A stretch of 64,000 bases of DNA from Candidatus Cloacimonetes bacterium HGW-Cloacimonetes-2 (GCA_002842035.1 PHBP01000003.1:186001-250000), one strand, 5' to 3'. Positions 17,584 to 27,086 are shown, counted from the first letter of the stretch. Notes: generated by a model from the sequence alone, not told the origin. Translations and numbers: made by a program.

Positions 17584-18906
17584 ATGAAACTAGCTGTAAT
17601 TGGCACCGGTTATGTAGGTTTGGTTACGGGAACATGCTTTTCCGAGATGGGCAACAACGTCATCTGCGTTGATAGTGACCATAGTAAGATAGAGATGCTC
17701 AAACGAGGCAAGATTCCGATCTGGGAGCCCGGATTGGAGGAAATGGTCAAGCGCAATCATGGGGCAGGCAGGCTAAGCTTCACTACTGATATAAAAACCG
17801 CCGTGGAGCAGTCTTTTATGCTCTTTATCGCAGTGGGCACACCTCCAGGTGAAGACGGCTCTGCCGATCTGCAGTACGTAGTCAAGGTTGCAGAAGACAT
17901 TGCAACTTATATGAACGAATACAAAGTAATCGTTAATAAATCAACCGTACCTGTTGGTACAGCAGATCTTGTGACAAAGACCGTCAACAAGATTCTCAAG
18001 GAACGCAAGGTAAACTATAGGTTTGATGTCGTATCCAATCCTGAGTTTCTCAAAGAAGGCGCTGCAATCGAGGACTTTATGAAGCCTGATCGTGTCGTTG
18101 TCGGGACAGATAAACCCGAGGTTGGCGACTTGATGAAGGTGCTTTATTCCCCCTTCAATCGCACTACTGATCGCGTAATCGTAATGTCAATCCGTTCCGC
18201 TGAGATGACAAAGTATGCCGCAAATGCAATGCTAGCGACCAAGATCTCATTTATGAACGAGATCTCTCGCCTTTGCGAAAAATTGGGTGCAGATATCTCT
18301 GAAGTTCGCAACGGCATTGGCAGTGATTCCCGCATAGGCTACAAATTCATTTATCCCGGAGTTGGCTATGGAGGCTCATGCTTCCCAAAAGACGTTAAAG
18401 CTCTTATCCATATGGCTCGTGAACAGGATAGCGAAGCGCTGGTCTTGCAAGCGGTTGAAGCTGTAAATGCCAGCCAAAAGAAAGTATTGGTCAATAAAAT
18501 CGTCCAGAGATTTGGGGAAGATCTCTCCGGCAAGAGCTTTGCCATCTGGGGCTTGGCATTTAAACCCCAGACAGACGATATGCGCGAAGCTCCGTCAATT
18601 GTGATTATTCAGGAACTCCTCGCCCGGGGTGCCTCCGTTCAAGCCTATGATCCTGTCGCGATGAGTGAGGCCAAGAAAGCCTTCGGAGCCAAAGTTGCAA
18701 TTAGCTATGCCACAAACGAATATGATGCTCTCAAAGGTGCTTCTGCTTTGCTTTTGGTTACTGAGTGGCATCAATTCCGCTATCCGGATTTCTCCAGAAT
18801 CAAGCAGAATCTTCAATCTCCGATCATCTTCGACGGACGCAATCAATACGATCCCCGCCAGATGCGTGAATTGGGCTTTGAATACTATTCCATCGGAAGA
18901 GTCTAG
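17584..18906 (+). CDS. ugd: UDP-glucose 6-dehydrogenase
   Basis: 440 residues. Converts UDP-glucose to UDP-glucuronate. N-terminal [19 protein letters not shown], substrate segment [13 protein letters not shown], Lys/Asn region [20 protein letters not shown], catalytic Cys in YGGSCFPKD, and C-terminal [17 protein letters not shown]. Last gene of the nusG-like/epimerase/ugd operon, followed by a strong terminator. Confidence 0.95.
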   Translation: MKLAVIGTGYVGLVTGTCFSEMGNNVICVDSDHSKIEMLKRGKIPIWEPGLEEMVKRNHGAGRLSFTTDIKTAVEQSFMLFIAVGTPPGEDGSADLQYVVKVAEDIATYMNEYKVIVNKSTVPVGTADLVTKTVNKILKERKVNYRFDVVSNPEFLKEGAAIEDFMKPDRVVVGTDKPEVGDLMKVLYSPFNRTTDRVIVMSIRSAEMTKYAANAMLATKISFMNEISRLCEKLGADISEVRNGIGSDSRIGYKFIYPGVGYGGSCFPKDVKALIHMAREQDSEALVLQAVEAVNASQKKVLVNKIVQRFGEDLSGKSFAIWGLAFKPQTDDMREAPSIVIIQELLARGASVQAYDPVAMSEAKKAFGAKVAISYATNEYDALKGASALLLVTEWHQFRYPDFSRIKQNLQSPIIFDGRNQYDPRQMRELGFEYYSIGRV

Positions 18907-18932
18907 ATTCAGCAGTAATAAATAATACAATA

Positions 18933-18975
18933 ATGCGGAACTATCTGATTAGCAGTTAGTTCCGCATTTCTTTTA
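18933..18975. terminator. Bidirectional terminator between ugd and thioredoxin gene
   Basis: ATGCGGAACTA/TAGTTCCGCAT, 11-bp perfect stem (18933-18943 and 18957-18967), followed by TTCTTTT. The two flanking genes converge here. Confidence 0.85.
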
Positions 18976-18987
18976 CTAAGGGGGATA

Positions 18988-19305
18988 TCAGGATTTGAGA
19001 AGGTTGTCCAGTCTGTCTGTGATCGAATTTTCCGAAACCAGTCCTATTGAACTCTCAACTATCTGTCCATCATTCATATAGACCAGTGTAGGAATGCTCA
19101 TAACGTCAAACTGATCAGCGAGTTCATTGAAGATGTCAACGTCTATCTTGATCACTTTTACATTATTGTAAGTATCGGCTATTTTGGCAATTATGGGTGC
19201 AAGATTGGAGCAGGGATTGCACCAACTGGCGTAAAAATCCAGCAGAACATAGCCATCTGCGCACAAAGCACTAAAGTCATCGTCAATATTAAGTTCGTGA
19301 AGCAT
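18988..19305 (-). CDS. Thioredoxin-like protein with WCNPC motif
   Basis: 105 residues, single thioredoxin domain. Active site W28-C29-N30-P31-C32, then the cis-Pro region SIPTLVYM. Classical thioredoxins have WCGPC; Gly to Asn at this position would alter redox potential or partner choice. No signal peptide, so cytoplasmic. GAGGT lies before the ATG. A monocistronic unit facing ugd. Confidence 0.88.
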   Translation of the reverse strand: MLHELNIDDDFSALCADGYVLLDFYASWCNPCSNLAPIIAKIADTYNNVKVIKIDVDIFNELADQFDVMSIPTLVYMNDGQIVESSIGLVSENSITDRLDNLLKS

Positions 19306-19430
19306 AAATCATCTACCTCGTAAGTTCTAACCTTTTTACAAGATAATCCATTCCAATCCTCAGGCAAACCGGAAAGATCGGTAAGTAAAAATCTGATAAA
19401 GTGAAATACAATACAAGTCGCTGGATCATT

Positions 19431-19492
19431 CTTCCTGCTTCTTAGGATGCTTGAATCCTGCTTCTATCCTGCTTGAATCCTGCATGAACAAG
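19431..19492 (-). repeat. Dispersed 11-bp repeat element, copy 2
   Basis: Read on the minus strand: TGTTCATGCAGGATTC, AAGCAGGATAG, AAGCAGGATTC, AAGCATCCT. The flank after it on the plus strand (GAAACAACTG ... TTTCATTGAAAGAG) is shared with copy 4 at 32449. It lies in the 313-base gap between the thioredoxin gene and the pyrD 3' end, in which no gene was found. Confidence 0.85.
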
Positions 19493-19574
19493 TATGAAAC
19501 AACTGCACTGCAATGTATTAGCATTGTTTCATTGAAAGAGAGGGCAATCAGGCTCTGATGGAGCTTCGGTTATA

Positions 19575-19600
19575 GCACCAGGTTTCTATAGACCTGGTGC
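19575..19600. terminator. Hairpin at the 3' end of the pyr operon
   Basis: GCACCAGGT/ACCTGGTGC perfect 9-bp stem, 19 bases beyond the pyrD stop. There is no clear T-tract on the minus strand, so the terminator call is tentative. Confidence 0.5.
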
Positions 19601-19618
19601 AAAGATAAATGGTTCTGT

Positions 19619-20524
19619 TTAGAAGCTGATACTGCCGATTAAGTCGCAGAGGGGAATATCGGTATCTTTGAGATACGTTTCGAGCCCCTCCAGGCAGCGG
19701 ATAGGTGCTAATGGATCATAAAACGAAGCAGTTCCCACAGCAATCGCTGAAGCACCCGCGTAAAAGAATTCCAGTGCATCCTGCCAGGTCGAGATACCTC
19801 CCATTGCCAGGATCGGGATCTGTACAGCCTGGGCGACTTTATAGACATTTGCCAGAGCGATTGGCTTGATCGCGGGACCGCTGTATCCAGCGATGCCACG
19901 TTTGATCCGGGACTTGCCGGTTTTGGGATCAATTGCCATTCCAAACACTGTATTGATCAGCGCAAGACTGTCTGCGCCGGATTCCTCGGCAGATTTGGCA
20001 ATTGACGCAATATCAGTAACGTTTGGACTCAGTTTGATGATCAATTCTCGCTCTGTTTCTGCTCTGAGGGTTTTGACTAGTTCGCTTACGATACCGGCAT
20101 CTACACCGAAGGCTATACCTTCATTTTCGACGTTTGGGCAAGAGATATTTACCTCGTATGCAGAGATGCCTACGCAGTTATCGAGTTGGATCAGCATCCG
20201 GCGAAATTCTGATACGCTGGAGCCCGAAAAGCTTACTATGATAGGGATTGAGAGCTTTTCACGCAGGAGCGGAAGATGTTCTTTGATAAATAGATCAATA
20301 CCCGGATTTTGCAGCCCGATGGAGTTGAGCAAGCCAGCTTCTGTTTCGAAAAGTCGCGGACAAGGATTGCCAGCTTTGGGATCATTGGTGATAGTCTTGC
20401 TTACATAGGCTCCCAGGCGGTTCAAATCGTAAAACGAGCCGTATTCCGTGCCGAAAGTTCCGGAAGCGACAGTCACCGGGTTGAAGAGAGGCAGCCTGCC
20501 CAGAGAGGTCTGCAGCAGGTTCAT
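19619..20524 (-). CDS. pyrD: Dihydroorotate dehydrogenase, class 1B catalytic subunit
   Basis: 301 residues. Oxidises dihydroorotate to orotate with FMN. The ATG at 20524 overlaps the pyrK stop (ATGA), and the protein then starts MNLLQTSLGRLPLFNPVTVASGT as expected; the upstream frame is a shadow of pyrK. The active-site Cys is in VNISCPNVE, with FMN-site segments AMGGIS and AVGTASFYDP. Pairing with pyrK marks it as the NAD-dependent class 1B enzyme. Confidence 0.95.
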   Translation of the reverse strand: MNLLQTSLGRLPLFNPVTVASGTFGTEYGSFYDLNRLGAYVSKTITNDPKAGNPCPRLFETEAGLLNSIGLQNPGIDLFIKEHLPLLREKLSIPIIVSFSGSSVSEFRRMLIQLDNCVGISAYEVNISCPNVENEGIAFGVDAGIVSELVKTLRAETERELIIKLSPNVTDIASIAKSAEESGADSLALINTVFGMAIDPKTGKSRIKRGIAGYSGPAIKPIALANVYKVAQAVQIPILAMGGISTWQDALEFFYAGASAIAVGTASFYDPLAPIRCLEGLETYLKDTDIPLCDLIGSISF

Positions 20525-21291
20525 ATCAGCTCCCAACGTATGTCTCTGGCATCGAAAACCGGACCGTCTTTGCAGACGCGGAGATAATTCCAGTTTTCTT
20601 TTGTGCCGATTGGAACCGTGCATCCGTGGCAAACTCCGACTCCGCAAGCCATATAGGCTTCCATTGAGACGTAAAGGGGGATATTGTGAGTATCGCATAG
20701 GGCTGCCAGAGCCTTTAGGAGAGCTTCCGGTCCGCAGCTGTAGATAGCGTCGCAAGGGTGGTCTTTAAGCCACTCTACCAGCCCTTGAGTTACCAGTCCT
20801 TTAGTTCCGGCAGAGCCATCAATCGTCCACGCTTCGTCGCAGGGGAAGATGTCCTTTTCACAGGCTCCGCCATGGAACCAACGCACCTTGATATCAGCAT
20901 TTAAACGGCTTTTCAGAAACCATAGGGGAGGGTAGCCGATACCTCCGCTTACCAAGGCAATTGACTTGCCGGTAGGCATTGGGAAGCTGTTTCCAAGAGG
21001 AGCAATGAGTTCCACCATATCGCCTTCATTTAGCTTGGTGAGTTCTTTGCTCCCGCGCCCCAAGGCTTTGATCATCAGAAAGATACTATCTGATTCTACC
21101 TTGTAGATACTGATAGGTTTGAATAAGCGTTTTAGCACTGAGCCGGCTTTGTAAGGCTTTATCTCAACGAAATTGCCGGGTTCACAGCGCCCGGCAATCT
21201 CGTCGTCAATGATCTCGAGCATTGAGTAAGATTCGTTTAGGACTGTGCAACTATGGATGCGGCACAGTCGGTAGATGGGGTCGTATGCCAT
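20521..21291 (-). CDS. pyrK: Dihydroorotate dehydrogenase electron transfer subunit
   Basis: 256 residues. Carries FAD and a [2Fe-2S] cluster and passes electrons from PyrD to NAD+. FAD-binding region FKPISIYKV, NAD-site VSGGIGYPPLW, and the cluster cysteines in MACGVGVCHGC plus a later C (RVCKDGPVF). The start overlaps the pyrC stop by one base (TGATG), and the end overlaps pyrD. Confidence 0.94.
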   Translation of the reverse strand: MAYDPIYRLCRIHSCTVLNESYSMLEIIDDEIAGRCEPGNFVEIKPYKAGSVLKRLFKPISIYKVESDSIFLMIKALGRGSKELTKLNEGDMVELIAPLGNSFPMPTGKSIALVSGGIGYPPLWFLKSRLNADIKVRWFHGGACEKDIFPCDEAWTIDGSAGTKGLVTQGLVEWLKDHPCDAIYSCGPEALLKALAALCDTHNIPLYVSMEAYMACGVGVCHGCTVPIGTKENWNYLRVCKDGPVFDARDIRWELI

Positions 21292-22559
21292 CAGGCTTCC
21301 CAGGTGATTCTGCCACCGCAGATAGTGTGTTTGATGCTGCTTTGTAGGGTTTTGCCCATCCAGGGGCTGTTCTTGCTCTTGGAAAGGGTAGTCTCCGGAA
21401 GGACTTCGGTTTTAGCTTTCAGATCGACTATCACCAGATCGGCTGCATTGCCTTCAGCAAGGCTCTTATCGCCCAAATGGAGGAGTTTTGCGGGGGCTAA
21501 GCTCATCACTTCGACCAGTCGTTCCAAGCTAAGCTGATCTTTGAGAACAAGCTCCGTATAGAGCACCGGGAAGGCAGTTTCAAAGCCGATGATGCCAAAT
21601 GGAGCGTGGTCAAACTCGCGTTCCTTCTCAAAATCTGCATGAGGAGCGTGGTCTGTAGCGACGCAATCAATCAAACCTTCTCTGAGAGCGGTTACCAGGG
21701 CTTGGCGATCCTTTTCGGCACGCAAGGGAGGCTTCATCTTGGTGTTTGTGTCAAAAGTAAGGCAAGCATCTTCATTCAGTACCAGGTGGTGAGGGGTAAC
21801 TTCGCAAGTGACGGGGAGTCCGTCGTCTTTGGCTTCTTTGACCAGCTTGAGAGCCTTGGCGGAGCTGATATGGGCGACGTGAAGCTGGCATTTGGAGTTT
21901 TCTGCGAGCATAATATCGCGGGCAATGATGATCTCTTCCGCAAGAGCCGGGATGCCGGAGAAACCAAGCTGTGAGGCAACTCTTCCACCGTGGATCTGAC
22001 CCTTTCCAGCCATATTGTAATCTTCCGGATGGATGATCACCGGGATGTTAAAGTTTGAGGCGTATTTCATACAAGAGAGCATCAAGCGGGCATTCTGGAC
22101 GCATTTGCCATCATCAGAAACAGCTACGATACCGCCATTCTTCATAGTTGCCATCTCGGAGATTTCTGCACCTTCCAGCTTCTTTGTGATAGCTCCAATC
22201 ACGTGAACTTTGCATGAACCAAGGTCTTTGGCGCGTCTTTGGACATACTCAACAGCAGCAATATTGTCTATCACAGGCTCGGTATTGGGCATTGTGCAGA
22301 CTGTTGTGAATCCACCTTTTGCAGCGCTCCGGGTACCGCTGATGATGTCTTCCTTGTAGGTTTGGCCGGGATCGCGCAGATGTGCGTGCAGATCAACAAA
22401 GCCGGGGAAGATATGGCAGCCTTTGGCGTCGATAGTCTGGTCTGCTTCGGCAGTGAATTTGGGAGCGATCTTGATGATCTTGTCATCTTCGATCAGGATG
22501 TTAACGCTGGTGAACTTACCGTCGATGTATGCTTTTCCGTTTTTAACTAAAGTCTTCAT
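21291..22559 (-). CDS. pyrC: Dihydroorotase
   Basis: 422 residues, class I amidohydrolase type. Zinc-binding HAHLRDPGQ near 58, further His in VIIHPE and HVAHIS, and the catalytic Asp in CVATDHAPH. It closes carbamoyl-aspartate to dihydroorotate. 14 bases after pyrB, overlapping pyrK. Confidence 0.95.
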   Translation of the reverse strand: MKTLVKNGKAYIDGKFTSVNILIEDDKIIKIAPKFTAEADQTIDAKGCHIFPGFVDLHAHLRDPGQTYKEDIISGTRSAAKGGFTTVCTMPNTEPVIDNIAAVEYVQRRAKDLGSCKVHVIGAITKKLEGAEISEMATMKNGGIVAVSDDGKCVQNARLMLSCMKYASNFNIPVIIHPEDYNMAGKGQIHGGRVASQLGFSGIPALAEEIIIARDIMLAENSKCQLHVAHISSAKALKLVKEAKDDGLPVTCEVTPHHLVLNEDACLTFDTNTKMKPPLRAEKDRQALVTALREGLIDCVATDHAPHADFEKEREFDHAPFGIIGFETAFPVLYTELVLKDQLSLERLVEVMSLAPAKLLHLGDKSLAEGNAADLVIVDLKAKTEVLPETTLSKSKNSPWMGKTLQSSIKHTICGGRITWEA

Positions 22560-22573
22560 TATCTCCTCCCGCT

Positions 22574-23512
22574 TTATGCTTTTCCGCCGAGTATAAGGAA
22601 CATCAGAGCCATACGGATTGCGACTCCGTTTGCGACCTGCTCCACGATGATGCTTTGTGTGCCATCAGCAATCTCCGGCAATATCTCTATACCACGATTC
22701 ATCGGGCCTGGGTGCATAATGAGTGCATCGTGCTTTGCCCACTGGATGGTGTCTTTTGAGAGTACATAGTGCTTGGAATATTCTTCCAGGCTGGGGAACA
22801 AGCCTTCTGTCTGGCGCTCAAGCTGCATCCGGAGACCCATCACGACATCAGCATCACTAAGGGCCGTTTTAAGGTCGTACTCTACTCTGCAGCCATAAAT
22901 CTCTTCCATAGAGCCTGGCATCAGAGTCTTGGGACCGCAGACAGTTACCTGAGCACCAAGCTTCTTCATTCCTATCAGGTTTGAGCGAACCACACGGCTG
23001 TTCAGGATATCACCTACGATAGTAACTTTGAGTCCGTCTAGACTGCCCAGCTTTTCCCAGATGGAGAAGATATCGAGCAGAGCTTGAGTAGGATGTGCGT
23101 GACGTCCGTCACCTCCGTTGATAACAGGTTTTCCGGAGTATTTGTGTACGAGCTGAGGGCTTCCGGGGCTGCTGTGCCTGATACAATACAGGTCTATGCC
23201 CATCGCATCGAGCGTATAGACAGTGTCCTGTAAGCTCTCTCCTTTCTGTAAAGCAGAGACCGAGGCCTGAAAGCTCACTACATCAGCAGATAACCTGCTT
23301 GCGGCAAGCTCAAAGGACATCCGAGTACGAGTACTATTCTCCACAAAGAGAGTGCAGATGGTTTTCCCTCTAAGTGTGGGGATTTTCTTGTATTCACGAA
23401 GATTGATTTCCTTCATGCCTTTGGCTGCTTCTAGAATGTAAAGGATTTCTTCAGCGGAATAATCATCAAGATCGAAGACGTTGCGTCCCAGGAATTGTGG
23501 TGTGGTGTCCAT
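22574..23512 (-). CDS. pyrB: Aspartate carbamoyltransferase catalytic subunit
   Basis: 312 residues. Carbamoyl-phosphate site ENSTRTRMSFE, the flexible loop segment ALQKGESLQDT, HPTQALLD and HPGPMNRGIE. First committed step of pyrimidine synthesis. No pyrI regulatory gene is adjacent. AAGGAG precedes the ATG. First gene of pyrB-C-K-D; upstream lies a divergent promoter region with an inverted repeat. Confidence 0.96.
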   Translation of the reverse strand: MDTTPQFLGRNVFDLDDYSAEEILYILEAAKGMKEINLREYKKIPTLRGKTICTLFVENSTRTRMSFELAASRLSADVVSFQASVSALQKGESLQDTVYTLDAMGIDLYCIRHSSPGSPQLVHKYSGKPVINGGDGRHAHPTQALLDIFSIWEKLGSLDGLKVTIVGDILNSRVVRSNLIGMKKLGAQVTVCGPKTLMPGSMEEIYGCRVEYDLKTALSDADVVMGLRMQLERQTEGLFPSLEEYSKHYVLSKDTIQWAKHDALIMHPGPMNRGIEILPEIADGTQSIIVEQVANGVAIRMALMFLILGGKA

Positions 23513-23584
23513 ATTTTCTCCTTTCTACCTCACTGGGTCAGATTAAAGGTATGTTATTTGTTCCCTTCTACAGATTGTGATCAT

Positions 23585-23648
23585 TTAGTCAAGAACTTTA
23601 TTACCCACAGCCAAAAACAGCTACCCATCAGACAAAGTACTTGACTAA
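23585..23648. promoter_or_regulatory. Inverted repeat spanning divergent -35 regions
   Basis: TTAGTCAAGAACTTT (23585-23599) and AAAGTACTTGACTAA (23634-23648) are inverted copies with one mismatch in 15. Each contains a TTGACT facing outward, one toward pyrB and one toward the TPR lipoprotein. A dimeric regulator site or duplicated promoter is possible. Confidence 0.5.
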
Positions 23649-23669
23649 TTAAGCAGCGTCAAATAGAAT
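23641..23669 (+). promoter_or_regulatory. Sigma-70-like promoter for the TPR lipoprotein
   Basis: TTGACT (23641-23646), 17-base spacer, TAGAAT (23664-23669). The start codon at 23703 lies ~27 bases downstream of a predicted transcription start. Confidence 0.6.
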
Positions 23670-23702
23670 GCCTTAAAAGAAAATTCTGTTCAGGAGACTA
23701 TG

Positions 23703-24788
23703 ATGAAGAAGATAGCTTTAATCTTGATAGTCGGAGTGCTTTTCCTTACAGCTTGCGCCGGCCCCAGACAAAAGCTCAGTCCCCAGGCCAATGTTGCCCT
23801 CAAGACTGCTAACGTTTACTACGCACAAAGAGATACCGACAAAGCTCAAGTTTACTACGAGCAAGTCCTCAGAGACAATCCCGATCACGTTCACGCGCTT
23901 ACCAGAATGGGCGATATTGCTCTTCACAATGGCGAATCCTTTGCCGATCGCAGTGTTGAATTCAACCGCTCTGCTTATGGATATTACTCCCGCGCGGTAA
24001 AGAACTATGAAGGCTTCACCGATCTTAAAGATGAAGACTACATAGAGATCAGAAACCTTAAGCGTCGTATGGATGGTGCTTGGGCTCGCGTCTTCAGAGC
24101 TGCTGAGAATCTCCAGACTGCCGGCAACTCCCGCGATGCAATCGCTACTTTCGAGATTGCCGCTGCAATGGACTCCACCAAGTTTGAGCCTCTCTACAAG
24201 ATGAAAGTGATCTATCAGGAAGACTTCAACGACAACCTCAAAGCCGAACAGCTGATGCTCAGAATCCTGACCATTCGCCCCGAAGATCCTGCCATCATCG
24301 GCGAGATTGCCGGTTTTTACTACAATGCCGGACGCTTTAGCGAGGCAATCACCTATTACCGCAGGCTAAAGGCCATTACTCCCCGAGACACAAACAATAT
24401 GCTCAATATCTCTGCCTGTTTGGTCGAGATGGGTGAATTCGAAGGAGCACTCCTCGAAACCCGCGAAATTCTCGAGCTCGAGCCCAATAACGTCGATGCT
24501 CTCTCAAACGCCCAGATGATAGCCGGCAGAATGAATAACAATGCTGCCAGGATAGACTATCTGAAGCGTTTGCTCCTGATCCGTGATAATTCTGAAGACT
24601 ACACCACTATCTGCTCACTCTTGAGCCAGAGCCAGCAGTACGTTGATCTGATCACCTATGGCGAGAAGTGGTACAACTATGACAATACCAGCCGCTATGC
24701 TGTCCAATTTGTGATCCTGGGTGCCCAAAACACAGCCAATCGCACACTGGAACAGCGTTATACCACCATCCTTCGTGGAATGCAATAA
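23703..24788 (+). CDS. TPR-repeat lipoprotein
   Basis: 361 residues. The second of two adjacent ATGs (23703) is preferred because AGGAG is then 6 bases away. Lipoprotein signal MKKIALILIVGVLFLTAC, then tetratricopeptide-like helical repeats across most of the chain (for example ANVYYAQRDTDKAQVYYEQVLRDNP, AGFYYNAGRFSEAITYYRRL, CLVEMGEFEGALLETREILELEP). Probably a periplasmic or outer-membrane scaffold. The partner is unknown. Transcribed away from pyrB, with its own promoter and terminator. Confidence 0.85.
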   Translation: MKKIALILIVGVLFLTACAGPRQKLSPQANVALKTANVYYAQRDTDKAQVYYEQVLRDNPDHVHALTRMGDIALHNGESFADRSVEFNRSAYGYYSRAVKNYEGFTDLKDEDYIEIRNLKRRMDGAWARVFRAAENLQTAGNSRDAIATFEIAAAMDSTKFEPLYKMKVIYQEDFNDNLKAEQLMLRILTIRPEDPAIIGEIAGFYYNAGRFSEAITYYRRLKAITPRDTNNMLNISACLVEMGEFEGALLETREILELEPNNVDALSNAQMIAGRMNNNAARIDYLKRLLLIRDNSEDYTTICSLLSQSQQYVDLITYGEKWYNYDNTSRYAVQFVILGAQNTANRTLEQRYTTILRGMQ

Positions 24789-24806
24789 ACTAGATTACTA
24801 GCCTTT

Positions 24807-24834
24807 GGCCTGCTCTCTGGGGCAGGCCTTTTTT
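24807..24834 (+). terminator. Intrinsic terminator after the TPR lipoprotein gene
   Basis: GGCCTGC (24807-24813) pairs with GCAGGCC (24822-24828), then TTTTTT. The next gene's ATG is 8 bases after the T-tract. Confidence 0.9.
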
Positions 24835-24841
24835 CTTTTCT

Positions 24842-25756
24842 ATGCTCAAAAATCAGACAAAGGCATACATCTACACAGGCCTCACGATTGCCGCCTGGTC
24901 AACCGTCTCTACTGCATTCAAGATCAGTCTGAGGACATTCTCGCCCGCGGGCTTACTACTGATCGCATCGGTGAGTTCGCTCCTGATTCTCGCACTGATA
25001 ATGCTTTTCTACACCAAACCCCGCAGAATCAGCATCAAAGAAGTCTTTACAGATCTCTACAAATCGCTCCTCCCGGGACTGCTCAATCCACTATTATACT
25101 ACCTCGTCTTGTTGAATGCCTACAATGTGCTCCGGGCTCAGGAAGCCCAAGTACTGAACTACACTTGGGCAATAGTACTATCTGTATTCTCGATCATCTT
25201 CCTCAAGCAAAAGTTCCGCATTAGAGATCTTATCGCCCTTACTTTCAGCCTTATAGGAGTAGTGATCATAGCCACCCGGGGAGCTGTAACAGAGCTCAGA
25301 TTTGACAATCTCACAGGCTCCGCCCTGGCTCTGGGAAGCTCTATTATTTGGGCTGCATACTGGATAATCAATCTGAAAGACAGCCGCGAACCAATCAAGA
25401 AGCTCTACTTCAACTTCCTGATCGGCTCGCTATTTCTGATTCTTTACATACTGATTGGACGCATCCCGCTCCTGCAAACAGGTGCTGCCATATCCACAAT
25501 GCCGCTTCTGGCAGGGATTTACGTCGGCTGTTTCGAGATGGGTATCACATTCTTCTTGTGGTTCAAAGCTCTTTCCCTGAGCGATAACACTGCCAAGATC
25601 TCAAACCTGATCTTCGTAACGCCTTTCATCTCATTGATATTCATAGGATTACTTTTAAAAGAAAGCATCGCTCCGGCAACCATCATAGGACTGATCCTGA
25701 TCGTCGTAAGCAACATCTATCAGAAGGCAGCGAGAGCTCAGAGCAGCGTAAGTTGA
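24842..25756 (+). CDS. EamA/DMT-family transporter
   Basis: 304 residues with about ten hydrophobic segments in two halves, the drug/metabolite transporter (EamA) pattern. First helix YIYTGLTIAAWSTVSTAFKI; the second half starts near LGSSIIWAAYWII. Inner membrane; probably exports amino acids or other small metabolites, substrate unknown. The ATG has no Shine-Dalgarno sequence and follows a terminator directly; no later Met would keep the first helix. Its 3' end overlaps the 3' end of dinB by 19 bases on the opposite strand. Confidence 0.85.
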   Translation: MLKNQTKAYIYTGLTIAAWSTVSTAFKISLRTFSPAGLLLIASVSSLLILALIMLFYTKPRRISIKEVFTDLYKSLLPGLLNPLLYYLVLLNAYNVLRAQEAQVLNYTWAIVLSVFSIIFLKQKFRIRDLIALTFSLIGVVIIATRGAVTELRFDNLTGSALALGSSIIWAAYWIINLKDSREPIKKLYFNFLIGSLFLILYILIGRIPLLQTGAAISTMPLLAGIYVGCFEMGITFFLWFKALSLSDNTAKISNLIFVTPFISLIFIGLLLKESIAPATIIGLILIVVSNIYQKAARAQSSVS

Positions 25757-26802
25757 TCGTCTGAACCGCATTCTCTGTTATCCAGTTTATTCAGGCCCAA
25801 ACCCAATAAGCGCACAGCTCTCTTACAATCCCAATTCATCACAAGTAACTGCTGCGCATATTTATAAAGCGTCTGCGCGTCACAGGTAAACTCAGGCAGG
25901 GGACAGGAGCGGGTCTGCAATTCAAAGTTATCATACTTGATTTTAATCACGAGGCTGTTTCCCGCCAGATTCTTCCGAATCATCCGTTCTGAAAGCCTCT
26001 GGCTGATCAGCTTCAGGGCTCCTGTAAGATCTTCCATATCAAAGATATCAGTATTGAAAGTATGCTCGCAACTGATCGACTTGGGCTCCCATGTCGTGAT
26101 CAATTCGCGGTTGTCTATACCTCTTACGACCTGATAGTAAAACTGCCCGGCTTTACCGAAAATCTTGGTTAGATTCTTCAAATCCCACTCGTAAAGATCA
26201 GCACCACAATGAATACCGAGTTTCTTCATTCTCGCTGCGGTCACTTTGCCAATCCCATGGAACTTGCCGATAGGCAGACTAAAGAGAATTTCCTGAGCAT
26301 TTTCAGGGCTTATTACCACTAAACCGTCCGGTTTCCTAAGATCAGAGCCGATCTTTGCCAGAAACTTGTTGTATGATACACCGGCAGAGCAGGTTAGTTT
26401 TGTTGTATCAAAGATCTCATCCTTGATTCTGCGAGCGATGACCGCTGCGTCTTCGATGCCGACTTTATTCTCAGTAACATCGAGATAAGCCTCATCGAGA
26501 GACATTGGCTCGATGATATCAGTATATCTGGCAAAGATATCCCTGATTTGGTTAGTTATTTCTTTGTAGATATTGAAGGACGAGTGTACAAAGACGGCTT
26601 CGGGACAGAGTTTCCACGCTTGATGAGATGACATCCCACTGTGAATGCCGTACTTACGCGCTTCATACGAGCAAGTCGAGACCACTCCGCGGCTATTGGG
26701 CGGACCACCAACTATAACGCACTTTCCCTTTAGAGATGGGTTCTCACGAATCTCCACCGCTGCGAAATAGGCGTCCATATCCACATGAATGATCTTTTTC
26801 AT
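25738..26802 (-). CDS. dinB: DNA polymerase IV (Y family)
   Basis: 354 residues. Error-prone translesion polymerase. Metal-binding residues in HVDMDAYFAAVE (D8) and SLDEAYLD; little-finger domain at the C-terminus. The start MKKIIHVDMDAY at 26802 matches the family; a longer frame would add 15 unrelated residues. No Shine-Dalgarno sequence; a promoter ends 8 bases upstream, so the mRNA may be leaderless. The last few residues (after NKLDNRE) carry no clear beta-clamp motif. Confidence 0.93.
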   Translation of the reverse strand: MKKIIHVDMDAYFAAVEIRENPSLKGKCVIVGGPPNSRGVVSTCSYEARKYGIHSGMSSHQAWKLCPEAVFVHSSFNIYKEITNQIRDIFARYTDIIEPMSLDEAYLDVTENKVGIEDAAVIARRIKDEIFDTTKLTCSAGVSYNKFLAKIGSDLRKPDGLVVISPENAQEILFSLPIGKFHGIGKVTAARMKKLGIHCGADLYEWDLKNLTKIFGKAGQFYYQVVRGIDNRELITTWEPKSISCEHTFNTDIFDMEDLTGALKLISQRLSERMIRKNLAGNSLVIKIKYDNFELQTRSCPLPEFTCDAQTLYKYAQQLLVMNWDCKRAVRLLGLGLNKLDNRECGSDDQLTLL

Positions 26803-26810
26803 AGGAACAA

Positions 26811-26837
26811 AATATACAGGATCAATATTTAGGTCAA
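26811..26837 (-). promoter_or_regulatory. Promoter-like sequence directly before dinB
   Basis: On the minus strand TTGACC (26837-26832), 15-base spacer, TATATT (26816-26811), then 8 bases to the ATG. The spacer is short for sigma-70, so moderate confidence. Confidence 0.4.
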
Positions 26838-26961
26838 GTAAAAACAAGTTAGTAGCGCTAACAATTTCTATGTTTCACCGTAGCTACATATCCGCCATAT
26901 ACTTATGCGCTCCTATTCGATTGATATCTCGTAACACAATGTAGGACAGTGGGATCGTCCT

Positions 26962-27020
26962 TGTTCAAGCAGGATACAAGCAGGATACAAGCAGGATACA
27001 AGCAGGAAGCAAGCATCTAT
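26962..27020 (+). repeat. Dispersed 11-bp repeat element, copy 3
   Basis: TGTTC, then three near-perfect AAGCAGGATAC units and AAGCAGGAAGC, ending AAGCATCTATTCAATAGG. The left flank has GGACAG at 26944. The longest run of identical units in the window. Lies 67 bases left of the stop of the minus-strand gene ending at 27087. Confidence 0.9.
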
Positions 27021-27086
27021 TCAATAGGGAAGCAAAAAGAAAGGGATAGCCTTAGCTATCCCTGTATCTTACTGATAATTAGTCGT

